Assembly: GCA_017405785.1 (NCBI GenBank)
Contig: JAFQZR010000005.1
Coordinates: forward strand, 62,001 to 126,000
DNA length: 64,000 bases
Source: Erysipelotrichaceae bacterium
GTDB taxonomy: Bacteria > Bacillota_I > Bacilli_A > Erysipelotrichales > Erysipelotrichaceae
Direction: 5' to 3'
Position 1 is the first letter of the stretch. Each line of letters begins with the position of its first letter. The notes beneath the pieces were generated by a model that had not been told where the DNA came from, did not search any database, and saw only the letters and a program-made list of their open reading frames with translations. Positions 17,645-26,608 of this stretch are shown in pieces. The translations under genes were made by a program, and so were the position numbers.

Positions 17645-17657
17645 GAAGGACCGTTAT

Positions 17658-19100
17658 ATGAAAGAATTTGATTTAAGCAGACCTCAGAATTTCTGGTTTA
17701 ATGAAATAGCGAAAATACCCCATCCGTCCTTCCACGAAAAGAAGATAAGTGACTTTGTGGTTAGCTTTGCGGAAAAAAGAGGTTTAAAATGGAAGCAGGA
17801 CCACGTATGGAATGTCATAGTTGAAAAACCGGCATCACCGGGATGTGAGAACGCCAAACCGCTGATCCTTCAGGCCCATATCGACATGGTTCCGGCCAAA
17901 GTAGACGGCAGTACTCATAATTTTGAAACTGATCCGCTGGATCTGTATGTCGATGAGGAAGGGTTCCTGCATGCCAGGGGAACAACTTTAGGCGGTGACG
18001 ACGGTCACGGTGTAGCCTACATGTTATCGATACTGGATGATGACGAACTGGTACACCCGCCTCTGCAGTGCTTCTTCACTACCATGGAAGAAGTCGGACT
18101 ATTGGGTTCAATGGAGCTTAAACCGGAAGATGTCCACGCTGACCGCATGATCAACCTGGACGGCGGCGGAGAAACCTCAACCGGCATATCGGCAGCAGGA
18201 GGCTGCACGGTATATGTTCATAAGGATATTGAATGGATTAAAAATGAAAGACCGACCTTCAGACTGGAGATCGGTGGATTGACAGGCGGACATTCCGGCG
18301 GAATGATCCATCTGGAAAAGGGCAATGCGATCGTCATCGCAGCCCGTATCATTGAGGAAGCCATAGCCAAGGGAATGGACTTCGATCTGGTAGGATTTAC
18401 CGGAGGAGAAAAGGACAATGCCATTCCAAGAAAAGCCGCTGTGATATTTGTCAGCTGTACTCCGGTTGAACAGATAAAACAGTGGGCAGCCGAAAGTGAA
18501 GCCAATATTAAGGTAGAACTGGAATTCTCCGATAGCGGTGTCTGTGCTGAAGTAAAGGAAACAGAACCGGCTGAATGCTTCATCAAGGACGGTGTAAGCG
18601 TGATTGATTATGCTTATCTGGCACCTAACGGCTTCCAGCACCGCTCCATGGCCATACAGGGATTAACGGTAACTTCACTGAACTTAGGTGTGGTCACTAC
18701 AAATGAGAAGGAAGTGTTCTTCGATACCCTGATCAGAAGTGCCATGAATCATGCCACTGATGATCTTAAGGACCGCCTGCATCTATTGGCTGATAAGCTG
18801 GGTTTACGTTATCAGCTGCTGGCCAGATTCTCCGGCTGGAACTATGAACCGGTATCACCGATGCGTGAACTGTTAAGAAAGACGGTAAAGGATTTCGGCG
18901 GTGAACTGGTTGAACATGCCGGTCATGGCGGCAATGAATGCGGTGTCTTCAAGGCACTGAACCCTAAACTGGATATCATTACTTTCGGTCCTAAGGGATC
19001 CGATGTTCATACTCCAAACGAAAAACTGGATCTAGACAGTTTTGATCGTTCATATCAGATGTTAAAGTGTATGGTAAGTGCATGTGCACGGGAGGAATAA
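17658..19100 (+). CDS. pepD: Xaa-His dipeptidase PepD (M20 aminoacyl-histidine dipeptidase)
   Basis: 480 aa, zinc dipeptidase of family M20. Visible metal and active-site motifs: QAHIDMVP (about 77-84), GGDDGHGVAYML (about 113-124), TMEEVGLLGS (about 142-151) and GHGGNECGVF near the C-terminus. Length matches the family. Starts 13 bases after the S9 gene with AGGAAGG. Breaks down imported dipeptides, including beta-Ala-His types in known members. Confidence 0.92.
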   Translation: MKEFDLSRPQNFWFNEIAKIPHPSFHEKKISDFVVSFAEKRGLKWKQDHVWNVIVEKPASPGCENAKPLILQAHIDMVPAKVDGSTHNFETDPLDLYVDEEGFLHARGTTLGGDDGHGVAYMLSILDDDELVHPPLQCFFTTMEEVGLLGSMELKPEDVHADRMINLDGGGETSTGISAAGGCTVYVHKDIEWIKNERPTFRLEIGGLTGGHSGGMIHLEKGNAIVIAARIIEEAIAKGMDFDLVGFTGGEKDNAIPRKAAVIFVSCTPVEQIKQWAAESEANIKVELEFSDSGVCAEVKETEPAECFIKDGVSVIDYAYLAPNGFQHRSMAIQGLTVTSLNLGVVTTNEKEVFFDTLIRSAMNHATDDLKDRLHLLADKLGLRYQLLARFSGWNYEPVSPMRELLRKTVKDFGGELVEHAGHGGNECGVFKALNPKLDIITFGPKGSDVHTPNEKLDLDSFDRSYQMLKCMVSACAREE

Positions 19101-19104
19101 AAAT

Positions 19105-19686
19105 ATGTCAAAAGGATTAGTTGTAATATTAAGCGGTGCAAGTTCTGTAGGTAAAGGCCGGATCCGTGAGAAGCTACTGGCAGATACGGATATGAATCTG
19201 TTTTTCTCCATTTCCGAGACTACCCGTCCTAAGAAAGAGGGAGAAGTAGACGGCAAGGATTATTACTTTGTCAGCCATAAGGATTTCGCCAACTCTGTCA
19301 AAAACAGAGAGTTACTAGAGTATACCGAATTCAACGGTTATTACTATGGAACACCTAAGGCACAGGTTGAGTTCCTTACCAGCAAGGGCAAGAATGTCCT
19401 GATCGAAGTTGAGGCTCAGGGTGTCGGTCCGATCAAACTGAATATCCCTGATTCAGTGGCTTTCTTCGTAATGCCTACCAGTTTTGAGGAACTGGAAAAG
19501 CAGATACATGAAATCTATAAGGATGACGAAGCTTCCATAGCCCGCCGTCTGAGCAAGGCGAAAATGGACATGGAGATCGCTCCGTTGTTCCGTAACATAG
19601 TTTATAACGACGACGCCGAAAAGGCCTTCCAGCAGATCAAGAAGGTCGTAATGGCAGAACTGGAAAAGAGAAAAGAAAATGAATAA
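19105..19686 (+). CDS. Guanylate kinase-like protein embedded in the peptidase operon
   Basis: 193 aa, full length for guanylate kinase. P-loop GASSVGKGR (residues about 9-17), GMP-binding ETTRPKKEGEVDGKDYYFVS (about 40-60), EYTEFNGYYYGTP (about 75-87) and lid arginines ARRLSKA. The P-loop ends GKGR rather than the usual GKGT/GKSS. Start at 19105 with GGAGGA; an earlier frame at 19078 overlaps pepD. Its stop overlaps the next aminopeptidase. Either the cell's GMP kinase or a second copy; the unusual setting is worth noting. Confidence 0.85.
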   Translation: MSKGLVVILSGASSVGKGRIREKLLADTDMNLFFSISETTRPKKEGEVDGKDYYFVSHKDFANSVKNRELLEYTEFNGYYYGTPKAQVEFLTSKGKNVLIEVEAQGVGPIKLNIPDSVAFFVMPTSFEELEKQIHEIYKDDEASIARRLSKAKMDMEIAPLFRNIVYNDDAEKAFQQIKKVVMAELEKRKENE

Positions 19687-20920
19687 GTGGCAATTGGAAA
19701 AACTGGCCAGAGTTCTGGTCAGAACAGGCGTAAACATACAGCCTGGAGAAACAATGGTATTACAGACTGATACGGCAGCTATCGATCTGGCCCGTGAGAT
19801 CACCAAGGAAGCTTTCCGGGCCGGTGCAGCCAATGTTGAAGCCTTTATTGAAGATGCTGAAATCAATCACCTGAAGGCTAAAAACTGTTCTGTAGAGACC
19901 CTAAGAGATCTGCCTGAATGGAAGAAGGAAGCCATTGATTCCATCTTACGTACCGGTAAGGGCGTACAGATGGGTGTCCGTGCTACCCGTCCTTCCATCA
20001 ATGCGGATGTTCCTGATGAAAAGCTGAAAGCCATGGGCTTTGCGGGCAACGAACTGCGTAATGTTGTCCGTAACTACATCCATCAGGGCTGTCTGAAGTG
20101 GACGGGAACAGTTTATCCTTCACTTGAATGGGCTAAGAAAGTATGGCCTGAATGCGACGATGAAACAGCTTATAAGAATCTGGAAAACGCCATCTGCAAG
20201 ATGATGCGTGTTAATGAGGATTCCGATCCGGTTGAAAACTGGAAGAAGCACTGTGACGATCTGTCAGTCAGAAGCCATAAGCTCAATGACTTCAACTTCA
20301 AGTCACTGCACATCACTTCTGAGCTGGGAACTGATCTGACCATGGATCTGGTTGAGGGCCATATCTGGTGTTCAGCCGGTGAGATGGGTGCTCAGAATGT
20401 CAATGCTCCTTATGTAGCCAACATGCCTACCGAAGAAGTATTCACTGACCCGGACTTCCGCAGTGTCAACGGCATTGCCTATGCATCCTTCCCGCTGTTT
20501 ATGAGCGGCAAGCTGGTAACTGATTTCTGGATCAGATTTGAAAACGGTAAGGCTGTCGACTGCGGCGCTTCCAATAACGTTGACTTCTTAAGAGAAGCCC
20601 TGTTCAGAGATGAAACAACCAGACAGTTGGGTGAAGTGGCTCTGGTATCCAAGAAATCTCCGATCAGACAGATGGGCAGAATATTCTATAACGGATTAAT
20701 CGATGAAAATGCCGCCTGCCATCTGGCTTTCGGTGCTTCCTTCCCTGACTGTGTCAAGGGCGGAACGGAAATGACCAGAGAGGATCTGATTGCCAGAGGC
20801 GTCAACTTCTCTGTCAGTCATAATGACTTCATGATCGGTACTGATGACATCAAGATCGTGGGCACTACCCATGACGGACGTCAGATCACGGTCATGGAAC
20901 ATGGCGATTTCGTCATATAG
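19679..20920 (+). CDS. M29-family aminopeptidase (AmpS/PepS)
   Basis: 413 aa metallo-aminopeptidase. Metal-binding region: the PTEEVFTDPD motif (about 250-260), ACHLAFG (about 345) and SHNDFMIGT (about 380). The LARVLVRTGVNIQPGETMVL opening is typical of the M29 family. The ATG lies inside the end of the kinase gene (8-base overlap). Cytoplasmic; releases N-terminal residues from peptides. Confidence 0.92.
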   Translation: MNKWQLEKLARVLVRTGVNIQPGETMVLQTDTAAIDLAREITKEAFRAGAANVEAFIEDAEINHLKAKNCSVETLRDLPEWKKEAIDSILRTGKGVQMGVRATRPSINADVPDEKLKAMGFAGNELRNVVRNYIHQGCLKWTGTVYPSLEWAKKVWPECDDETAYKNLENAICKMMRVNEDSDPVENWKKHCDDLSVRSHKLNDFNFKSLHITSELGTDLTMDLVEGHIWCSAGEMGAQNVNAPYVANMPTEEVFTDPDFRSVNGIAYASFPLFMSGKLVTDFWIRFENGKAVDCGASNNVDFLREALFRDETTRQLGEVALVSKKSPIRQMGRIFYNGLIDENAACHLAFGASFPDCVKGGTEMTREDLIARGVNFSVSHNDFMIGTDDIKIVGTTHDGRQITVMEHGDFVI

Positions 20921-20929
20921 GAGGTAACT

Positions 20930-22216
20930 ATGGCTGTCTCCAATCAGGAATTCCTGGTAACCAGTGTTCCGGATGTCGATTCCCTGAAACCGAAGATCTT
21001 AAGCTACCGTCAGCAGGGACCTGTTCTGGATAAATGGCTGGAAAAGAGAATTGAAAAAATACTGCCGCAGGTGATGAAGAAGGCAGAAATAGACTGCTGG
21101 ATCATCTGCAACAGTGAATACAACGAAGATCCGGTTTACTGGACCATTACGCCGTTTTCCCAGATAACAGCCCGCAGACTTACCATTCTGATCTATTACC
21201 TTAACAGGGACGGTGAAGTTGAAAGATACAGCGTCACCAGATATCCGGTTGCTCAGTATACTCAGAAGTGGACAGATACCAGTATCTCACAGTTTGATAC
21301 TCTGGCTGCCTTTCTGAAAGAACTCAATCCGGAAAAGATCGGACTGAACATGTCGGAAAATTTCGCCTATGCCGACGGTCTGTCAGCTACTCATTACAAT
21401 GACATGATGAGTGTCTTTGACGAGGATCTTAAGAAGAAGGTCGTCTCAGCTGAGAATATCGCAGTCGGCTGGCTGGAAACCAGAAGCGAAGAAGAAATGG
21501 CGGCTTACAATGACATTGTCGGCATCGCTCATACCATGATAGCGAATGCCTATTCCAACAAGGTCATTCATCCGGGTGTCACCACCGCTGATGATGTCAA
21601 GTACTGGATGATGGAAAAGACCGTTGAACTGGGTCTGGAACCATGGTTTGACTATGAAGTTTCCATTACCAGAGACTTTGAAAAGCATCTGGCCGGTGAT
21701 GAAGTAATACTGCCGGGTGACATGTTGCATTGCGACATTGGTTTCAGATATCTCAATCTGTGTACCGATACCCAGGAATTATGTTACATACTGAAAGATG
21801 ATGAACTCGATGCTCCTGAAGATCTGAAAGAGGCCATGAAGGTGACCAACAGACTGCAGGACATCGTGATCGAACAGTTTGAAGTCGGCAAGACCGGTAA
21901 TGAAATACTGCTTGGCGCACTGAAGCAGGCTAAGGAAGAGGGTATTAACGCAACGATATATACCCATCCGCTGGGCTTCCATGGCCACGCTGCCGGACCG
22001 ACTATCGGCTTATGGGACATGCAGGGCGGTGTACCTGGATCAGGTGATTATCCGCTGCATGACAATACAGCTTACTCCCTGGAATTAAATGCAAAGGTCT
22101 TTGCTCCATCCATCGGCAAGGAAGTACGCATGGCCATGGAGACTGATATTCTGTATAAGGGTGGAAAGGTCTTCTTCCTGGGCGGAAGACAGATCCGGTT
22201 CCATCTGGTCAAATAG
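20930..22216 (+). CDS. M24-family Xaa-Pro peptidase-like protein
   Basis: 428 aa, pita-bread metallopeptidase fold. The five metal ligands are visible: Asp in HCDIGF and in CTDTQ (about 270-285), His in FHGHAAGP (about 350), Glu in LELNAK (about 388) and Glu in METDI (about 405). The N-terminal creatinase-like domain is about 180 residues. AGGAGG precedes the start. It could be a prolidase, X-Pro aminopeptidase or related hydrolase; specificity not resolved. Confidence 0.88.
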   Translation: MAVSNQEFLVTSVPDVDSLKPKILSYRQQGPVLDKWLEKRIEKILPQVMKKAEIDCWIICNSEYNEDPVYWTITPFSQITARRLTILIYYLNRDGEVERYSVTRYPVAQYTQKWTDTSISQFDTLAAFLKELNPEKIGLNMSENFAYADGLSATHYNDMMSVFDEDLKKKVVSAENIAVGWLETRSEEEMAAYNDIVGIAHTMIANAYSNKVIHPGVTTADDVKYWMMEKTVELGLEPWFDYEVSITRDFEKHLAGDEVILPGDMLHCDIGFRYLNLCTDTQELCYILKDDELDAPEDLKEAMKVTNRLQDIVIEQFEVGKTGNEILLGALKQAKEEGINATIYTHPLGFHGHAAGPTIGLWDMQGGVPGSGDYPLHDNTAYSLELNAKVFAPSIGKEVRMAMETDILYKGGKVFFLGGRQIRFHLVK

Positions 22217-22232
22217 AAAGAAGGAATTAGTT

Positions 22233-23696
22233 ATGCCTTGTACAACGATACTGGTAGGCAAGAAAGCCAGTTATGACGGCTCAACAATGATTGCCAGAAA
22301 CGATGACGGATTCTATGATGTCAAGAAACTGGTAGTCATTTCCCCAAAAGAGCAGAAAAAGAAATACAAAAGCGTTATCGGACAGCTGGAAATCGAACTT
22401 CCGGACAATCCGTTAAGCTATACGGCCTGCCCGACAGTCGGTGCCAGACGCGGCATCTGGGCAGCAGCCGGTATCAATGAAGCCAATGTCGGCATGACCG
22501 CTACCGAAACCATCACATCCAATGCGCTGGTATTGGGAGCTGACCCTCTGGTAAGACCTAAGAAGGCTACCAAAAGAGGCGAGAAGGACATTCCGGGAGG
22601 CATCGGTGAAGAAGACCTTGTCGTTCTGGTACTGCCTTACATCCGCAGTGCCAGAGAAGGCGTCATCCGTCTGGGTGAACTGCTGGAAAAGTACGGCACC
22701 TATGAGATGAACGGCATTGCGTTCAACGATGAAAACGAGATCTGGTGGCTGGAGACCATCGGCGGACATCACTGGATGGCCAGAAGGGTAAAGGATGATG
22801 AATACGTCATCATGCCTAACCAGCTGGGTATCGACTTCTTTGATTTCAAGGATGCCTACGGTGAGCAGAAAGAGTTCATGTGCTCTAAAGACCTGAAGAA
22901 ATTTGTTAAGGATAATCACCTTGATCTCAATCAGGACAAGATCTTCAATCCTCGCAGGGTCTTCGGTTCTCATTCCGATTCTGACCATGTCTACAATACT
23001 CCGAGAGCCTGGTTCATGGGCCGTTATTTCAACCCTACGACTTATAAGTGGGAAGGCGATAACGCTGACTTCACGCCGGAAAGCGACAACATTCCTTGGT
23101 CATTTGTCCCTGAGTTCAAGATCACGGTAGAAGATGTCAAATATATCCTGTCATCATATTACCAGGGCACCAAGTATAACCCTTATTCAGGTGTCAACTA
23201 TCCGGAAAAGGGCATGTACAGAGCCATCGGCATTGCCAGAACCGGCATGATGTCCATCAATCAGATCAGAGGTTACATGCCAGAAAAGCTGAAGGGCATT
23301 GAATGGATCTGCTTCGGATCAAATGCCTTCAACACCGTTCTGCCTATCTATACAAGCACTGACAAGGTTCCTAAGTATCTCTCGGAAACCACTGATGATG
23401 TCTCAACCGAGACATTCTACTGGGGCTCCAGACTGATCGGAGCTTTGGCTGATCCGCATTTCGGACAGTGCATTCAGATGGTGGAAAGATATCAGAAATC
23501 CGTAGAAGCCCAGTCTCATCAGATCATCAATGAATTTGACAAGAAGATGATTGAGGCCAAGGATTTCTCTCTGATCAATGAAGCCAATGAAAAACTTGCC
23601 GCAATGGGCAAGAAGGAAACCATCAGATGTCTGAATAATGTTCTTCTGGAAGCCAGCAAGCAGATGAAGAACAATTACAACCGCGCTGATAACTAA
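22233..23696 (+). CDS. C69-family dipeptidase
   Basis: 487 aa, N-terminal-nucleophile hydrolase of the PepDA type. Cys3 in MPCTTILVGKKAS becomes the catalytic N-terminal residue after removal of the leader. DGSTMIARNDDG (about 18-29) and NEANVGMTATET near 90 are characteristic. Start at 22233 with AAAGAAGGA; a frame opening at 22089 inside the previous gene is not used. Final gene of the peptide block, followed by a strong terminator. Confidence 0.9.
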   Translation: MPCTTILVGKKASYDGSTMIARNDDGFYDVKKLVVISPKEQKKKYKSVIGQLEIELPDNPLSYTACPTVGARRGIWAAAGINEANVGMTATETITSNALVLGADPLVRPKKATKRGEKDIPGGIGEEDLVVLVLPYIRSAREGVIRLGELLEKYGTYEMNGIAFNDENEIWWLETIGGHHWMARRVKDDEYVIMPNQLGIDFFDFKDAYGEQKEFMCSKDLKKFVKDNHLDLNQDKIFNPRRVFGSHSDSDHVYNTPRAWFMGRYFNPTTYKWEGDNADFTPESDNIPWSFVPEFKITVEDVKYILSSYYQGTKYNPYSGVNYPEKGMYRAIGIARTGMMSINQIRGYMPEKLKGIEWICFGSNAFNTVLPIYTSTDKVPKYLSETTDDVSTETFYWGSRLIGALADPHFGQCIQMVERYQKSVEAQSHQIINEFDKKMIEAKDFSLINEANEKLAAMGKKETIRCLNNVLLEASKQMKNNYNRADN

Positions 23697-23720
23697 AGGA
23701 ACTTCGGTTCCTTTTGTTCT
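23695..23720 (+). terminator. Terminator of the peptide operon, UUCG tetraloop
   Basis: AAAGGAAC (23695-23702), TTCG loop, GTTCCTTT (23707-23714), then TTGTTCT. A C(UUCG)G loop is exceptionally stable in RNA. Confidence 0.85.
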
Positions 23721-23730
23721 GGGCGTCAGG

Positions 23731-23760
23731 ATGACAAGATCAGCAGAAAATAAGTATAAT
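23731..23760 (+). promoter_or_regulatory. Promoter of the aldo/keto reductase
   Basis: ATGACA (23731-23736), 18-base spacer, TATAAT (23755-23760). The ribosome site GAGG precedes the ATG. Confidence 0.55.
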
Positions 23761-23799
23761 GATAATATAAAAAGAAAGATATAATGAGGTCCTAATCGT

Positions 23800-24912
23800 A
23801 TGAGCGTATTTACGGGAAAAGAAAAACTGAAACTTGGATTTGGCTTAATGCGTCTGCCAAAGAATGAAGACGGCTCAATTGATGTTCCACAGACATCTCA
23901 GATGGTTGACATGTTCATTGAAGCGGGCGGTACCTATTTTGATACGGCCTTTGCCTATCCGGGATCTGAGGAAGCCATCAGACAGGCGCTGGTAGAAAGA
24001 TATCCGCGTGACAGCTATACCTTGGCTACCAAATGCATGGTACCTCCTGAAGGTGTTGATGAAGCAGCGGCCAAGCAGGAGATCTATACTTCCCTGGAAA
24101 GAAGCGGTGCCGGTTACTTTGACTACTATCTGGTACATGCCATTCAGAGAAGCAACTATAAGAAATATGAGGAATACGGTATCTGGGAATATGTCAGAGA
24201 GCTGAAGGAGAAGGGGCTGATAAGACATTACGGATTCTCTTTCCATGCTGACCCGGAATTACTGGAAGAACTGCTCACAAAGCATCCTGATGCTGAATTC
24301 GTTCAGCTACAGATCAACTATGCTGACTGGGAAAACCCTGGTGTCAATTCCCGTCTGAACTGGGAGATCTGCAAAAAGCACGGCAAGCCGGTAGTCGTCA
24401 TGGAACCTGTTAAGGGAGGCATTCTGGCTGATCCTATTGATTCCGTCAAGGCCATCTTTGACAGGGAGAACAACGGCATGTCCTATTCATCATGGGCTAT
24501 CAGATTTGTTGCCGGCAAGGAAAACCTGCTGGCGGTATTAAGCGGCATGAGCAATATCCGGCAGATGGAAGACAACCTCAGCTACATGAAGGACTTCAAG
24601 CCTCTGAGTGAACATGAAGAAGAAGTCATCAGGGAAGTTCAGGAAGCTCTGAACGCTGATAAGTCCATTGCCTGCACGGGATGCCGTTACTGCACCAAGG
24701 GCTGTCCGATGGGCATTCCTATTCCTGATATCTTTACGGTTCAGAACCGCAAAAAAGGAAGCCCGGAATTCCGTACCAAGAGAGAATATGCAATCGTAAC
24801 CCAGGACAAGGGCAAGGCCAGCGAATGCATTCAGTGCGGTCAGTGTGAAAGCGTCTGCCCGCAGCACTTGCCGATCATTGATCTGCTGGTGGAGTGCCAG
24901 AGTCTGGAATAA
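23800..24912 (+). CDS. Aldo/keto reductase with C-terminal 4Fe-4S domain
   Basis: 370 aa. The N-terminal AKR TIM barrel (about 1-275) opens with LGFGLMRLP and has DTAFAYPGSEE with the catalytic Tyr and ATKCM with the Lys. A ferredoxin-like domain follows, with cysteine clusters CTGCRYCTKGCP (about 288-300) and CIQCGQCESVCP (about 348-359). Such enzymes are common in anaerobes and reduce aldehydes or quinone-like acceptors; substrate unknown. Monocistronic between two terminators. Confidence 0.92.
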   Translation: MSVFTGKEKLKLGFGLMRLPKNEDGSIDVPQTSQMVDMFIEAGGTYFDTAFAYPGSEEAIRQALVERYPRDSYTLATKCMVPPEGVDEAAAKQEIYTSLERSGAGYFDYYLVHAIQRSNYKKYEEYGIWEYVRELKEKGLIRHYGFSFHADPELLEELLTKHPDAEFVQLQINYADWENPGVNSRLNWEICKKHGKPVVVMEPVKGGILADPIDSVKAIFDRENNGMSYSSWAIRFVAGKENLLAVLSGMSNIRQMEDNLSYMKDFKPLSEHEEEVIREVQEALNADKSIACTGCRYCTKGCPMGIPIPDIFTVQNRKKGSPEFRTKREYAIVTQDKGKASECIQCGQCESVCPQHLPIIDLLVECQSLE

Positions 24913-24926
24913 GATTCACACATAAT

Positions 24927-24952
24927 AAAACACCGTCTGCGGACGGTGTTTT
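24927..24952. terminator. Bidirectional terminator
   Basis: AAAACACCGTC (24927-24937), TGCG loop, GACGGTGTTTT (24942-24952), perfect, between convergent genes. Confidence 0.9.
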
Positions 24953-24960
24953 CATATGGT

Positions 24961-25815
24961 TTATCTTTCAAATATCTGAGAAGTAAAGACGTTCAGTTCG
25001 ATGAAGGTTCCTTCTTCGGTAAAGACGATGATGCCTTCCATGATGTCATTATATTCGAAGTTCAGTATCTTCTCAGGAGTTTCGATACTGTAGGTCAGCG
25101 GTTCACTGATGTAGAAATCAATGATGCAGCCGTTTCTTGAAAGGGTCAGCGGGTAGGATGCCAGCTGATGACTGTAAGTATCGGATACCAATAATGTAGC
25201 AGTATTCCCGCTGATTATCAGCTGAGTAGGATAAGCAGAAATATGAGAATATCCCGGAGAGATCTGACCGTACCAGGTTCCGTTGAGATCAATGCCGTTG
25301 GCGATGTAATTGTCGATGGCATCACTCCTTATCGGAGTGTCGGTTTTTTCCGCAGTTGTATACATTCTCTTCTGCTGGGTAACAGGGTCAAGCAGAATGA
25401 ATCCGTCTCTGGTGACTTCAATGTCACCCCCGGCTACGACATGATAGAATTCGGTTTCATGAGCACTGCTGTGTATGTTGTCAGAGTATACACCGGAGGC
25501 GTTATAGGTCATTTCTTCCTGATTCCATGTCAGTGGAATGAAGAACGTTCCGTCATAGAACCAGCCGGTATTTTCATCAAAGTGAACAATTGACGAATCA
25601 CACTGATAAGTTCCGGGCCCGAATTTAAAGGAGTGGATATCCCATAAGCCGATGTGAATGGTCAAAGGCATTATTAACAAGGTGGATGTCATTAATACCT
25701 TCAGTTTGTGGGCTAACCTCCACTTTCTCTCCTTTTTCTCTTCTTTCGTCCTGCGGGTCGGCTTATAACCGAGATTGAATTCCTCAGGATGCGGGCGGAA
25801 CTCCGAATTGATCAT
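24961..25815 (-). CDS. One-TM envelope protein paired with MscS (companion, copy 1)
   Basis: 284 aa, function unknown. A cytoplasmic N-terminal tail with HPEEFNLGYKP (residues 8-18) and a basic stretch, one membrane helix (about 38-57), then an extracytoplasmic domain rich in beta strands (GWFYDGTFFIPLTW, GTWYGQISPGY). It starts two bases after the MscS gene, so it is co-translated with it. The gene at 30235 has the same layout (xPxEFNxxY near the N-terminus, one helix, beta-rich domain with a GxW motif) and also follows an MscS gene. They look like divergent paralogs, although overall identity is low. Confidence 0.75.
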   Translation of the reverse strand: MINSEFRPHPEEFNLGYKPTRRTKEEKKERKWRLAHKLKVLMTSTLLIMPLTIHIGLWDIHSFKFGPGTYQCDSSIVHFDENTGWFYDGTFFIPLTWNQEEMTYNASGVYSDNIHSSAHETEFYHVVAGGDIEVTRDGFILLDPVTQQKRMYTTAEKTDTPIRSDAIDNYIANGIDLNGTWYGQISPGYSHISAYPTQLIISGNTATLLVSDTYSHQLASYPLTLSRNGCIIDFYISEPLTYSIETPEKILNFEYNDIMEGIIVFTEEGTFIELNVFTSQIFER

Positions 25816-25816
25816 C

Positions 25817-26605
25817 TTACTTCAAGCCTAATTCTTTCAGTTTCCTCAGAATTACCACGTTCATTTCGCGGTGAGTATCATATAACTTGGACTCAGGTGT
25901 TTCCTTGACGAAACGGATGATGATGCTGTCAGAGCCGATTTCCTGCAGACCTAGGCACTTGATGTCGCCATAGTCAGCATCTTTTACCTGATCGATGTCA
26001 GTGTCAGTCGGCAGTTCAATGTCAACGACAGCTACGGAATTATGAGAAGATCTGTTCAGAATGTCTTTCATTGAGCTGTTGTTAAAGATCTTTTCGTTTC
26101 CGGCACCGTCAAGCAGTGTAGTAGTTCTGATTCCTATTTCCGTAATCTTGCCTAAGAATCCGTCGACTTCAACGATATCGCCGACCTTACATTCGCCTTC
26201 AAACAGCATGAATATGCCTGTCAGCATGTCTTCAATGATTCCTTCAGCGGATGTACCGATGATCAGGGCTAAGATTCCCAATCCGGCAATGATGCCGTTG
26301 ATGTCAGCACCTAACAGTCTTAATGACCAGACAACCATCAGAATCAGAGTGATGTAATCAATGGCACTCTGAGCAATTGTTACAAATGTGGCTGCTCTTT
26401 CGAATCTGATCAGGCTGACCAGCAGCTTCAGCAGATATTTCACTGCCAATAGTACGGCAATGATAAGGGCTACTCTGATGACTGTTTCCAGATTGATGTG
26501 GACATTGTCGATCAGTTCTTCCAGACCGAAACCTGTTTGCTGGGCCCGGAAGAAACACGCTGCCAGAAATATCAGTGACAGTATGACTTTCCTAAGTTCC
26601 TTCAT
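25817..26605 (-). CDS. MscS-family mechanosensitive channel, copy 1
   Basis: 262 aa. Three N-terminal helices (about 5-25, 38-62, 75-130), the pore region GADINGIIAGLGILALIIGTSAEGIIEDMLTG-type segment near 84-115, and the beta domain with VGDIVEVDGFLGKITEIGIRTT (about 122-145). Small MscS with no extra domains. Paralogous to the gene at 29454 with strong similarity throughout the pore and beta domains. Opens on membrane tension to release solutes. Confidence 0.9.
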   Translation of the reverse strand: MKELRKVILSLIFLAACFFRAQQTGFGLEELIDNVHINLETVIRVALIIAVLLAVKYLLKLLVSLIRFERAATFVTIAQSAIDYITLILMVVWSLRLLGADINGIIAGLGILALIIGTSAEGIIEDMLTGIFMLFEGECKVGDIVEVDGFLGKITEIGIRTTTLLDGAGNEKIFNNSSMKDILNRSSHNSVAVVDIELPTDTDIDQVKDADYGDIKCLGLQEIGSDSIIIRFVKETPESKLYDTHREMNVVILRKLKELGLK

Positions 26606-26608
26606 AAT

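Noticed and set aside
22089-22232. Long N-terminal extension of the C69 dipeptidase
   Set aside because: It would overlap the M24 gene by over 120 bases and hide the catalytic Cys, which must be near the N-terminus; a ribosome site precedes 22233.
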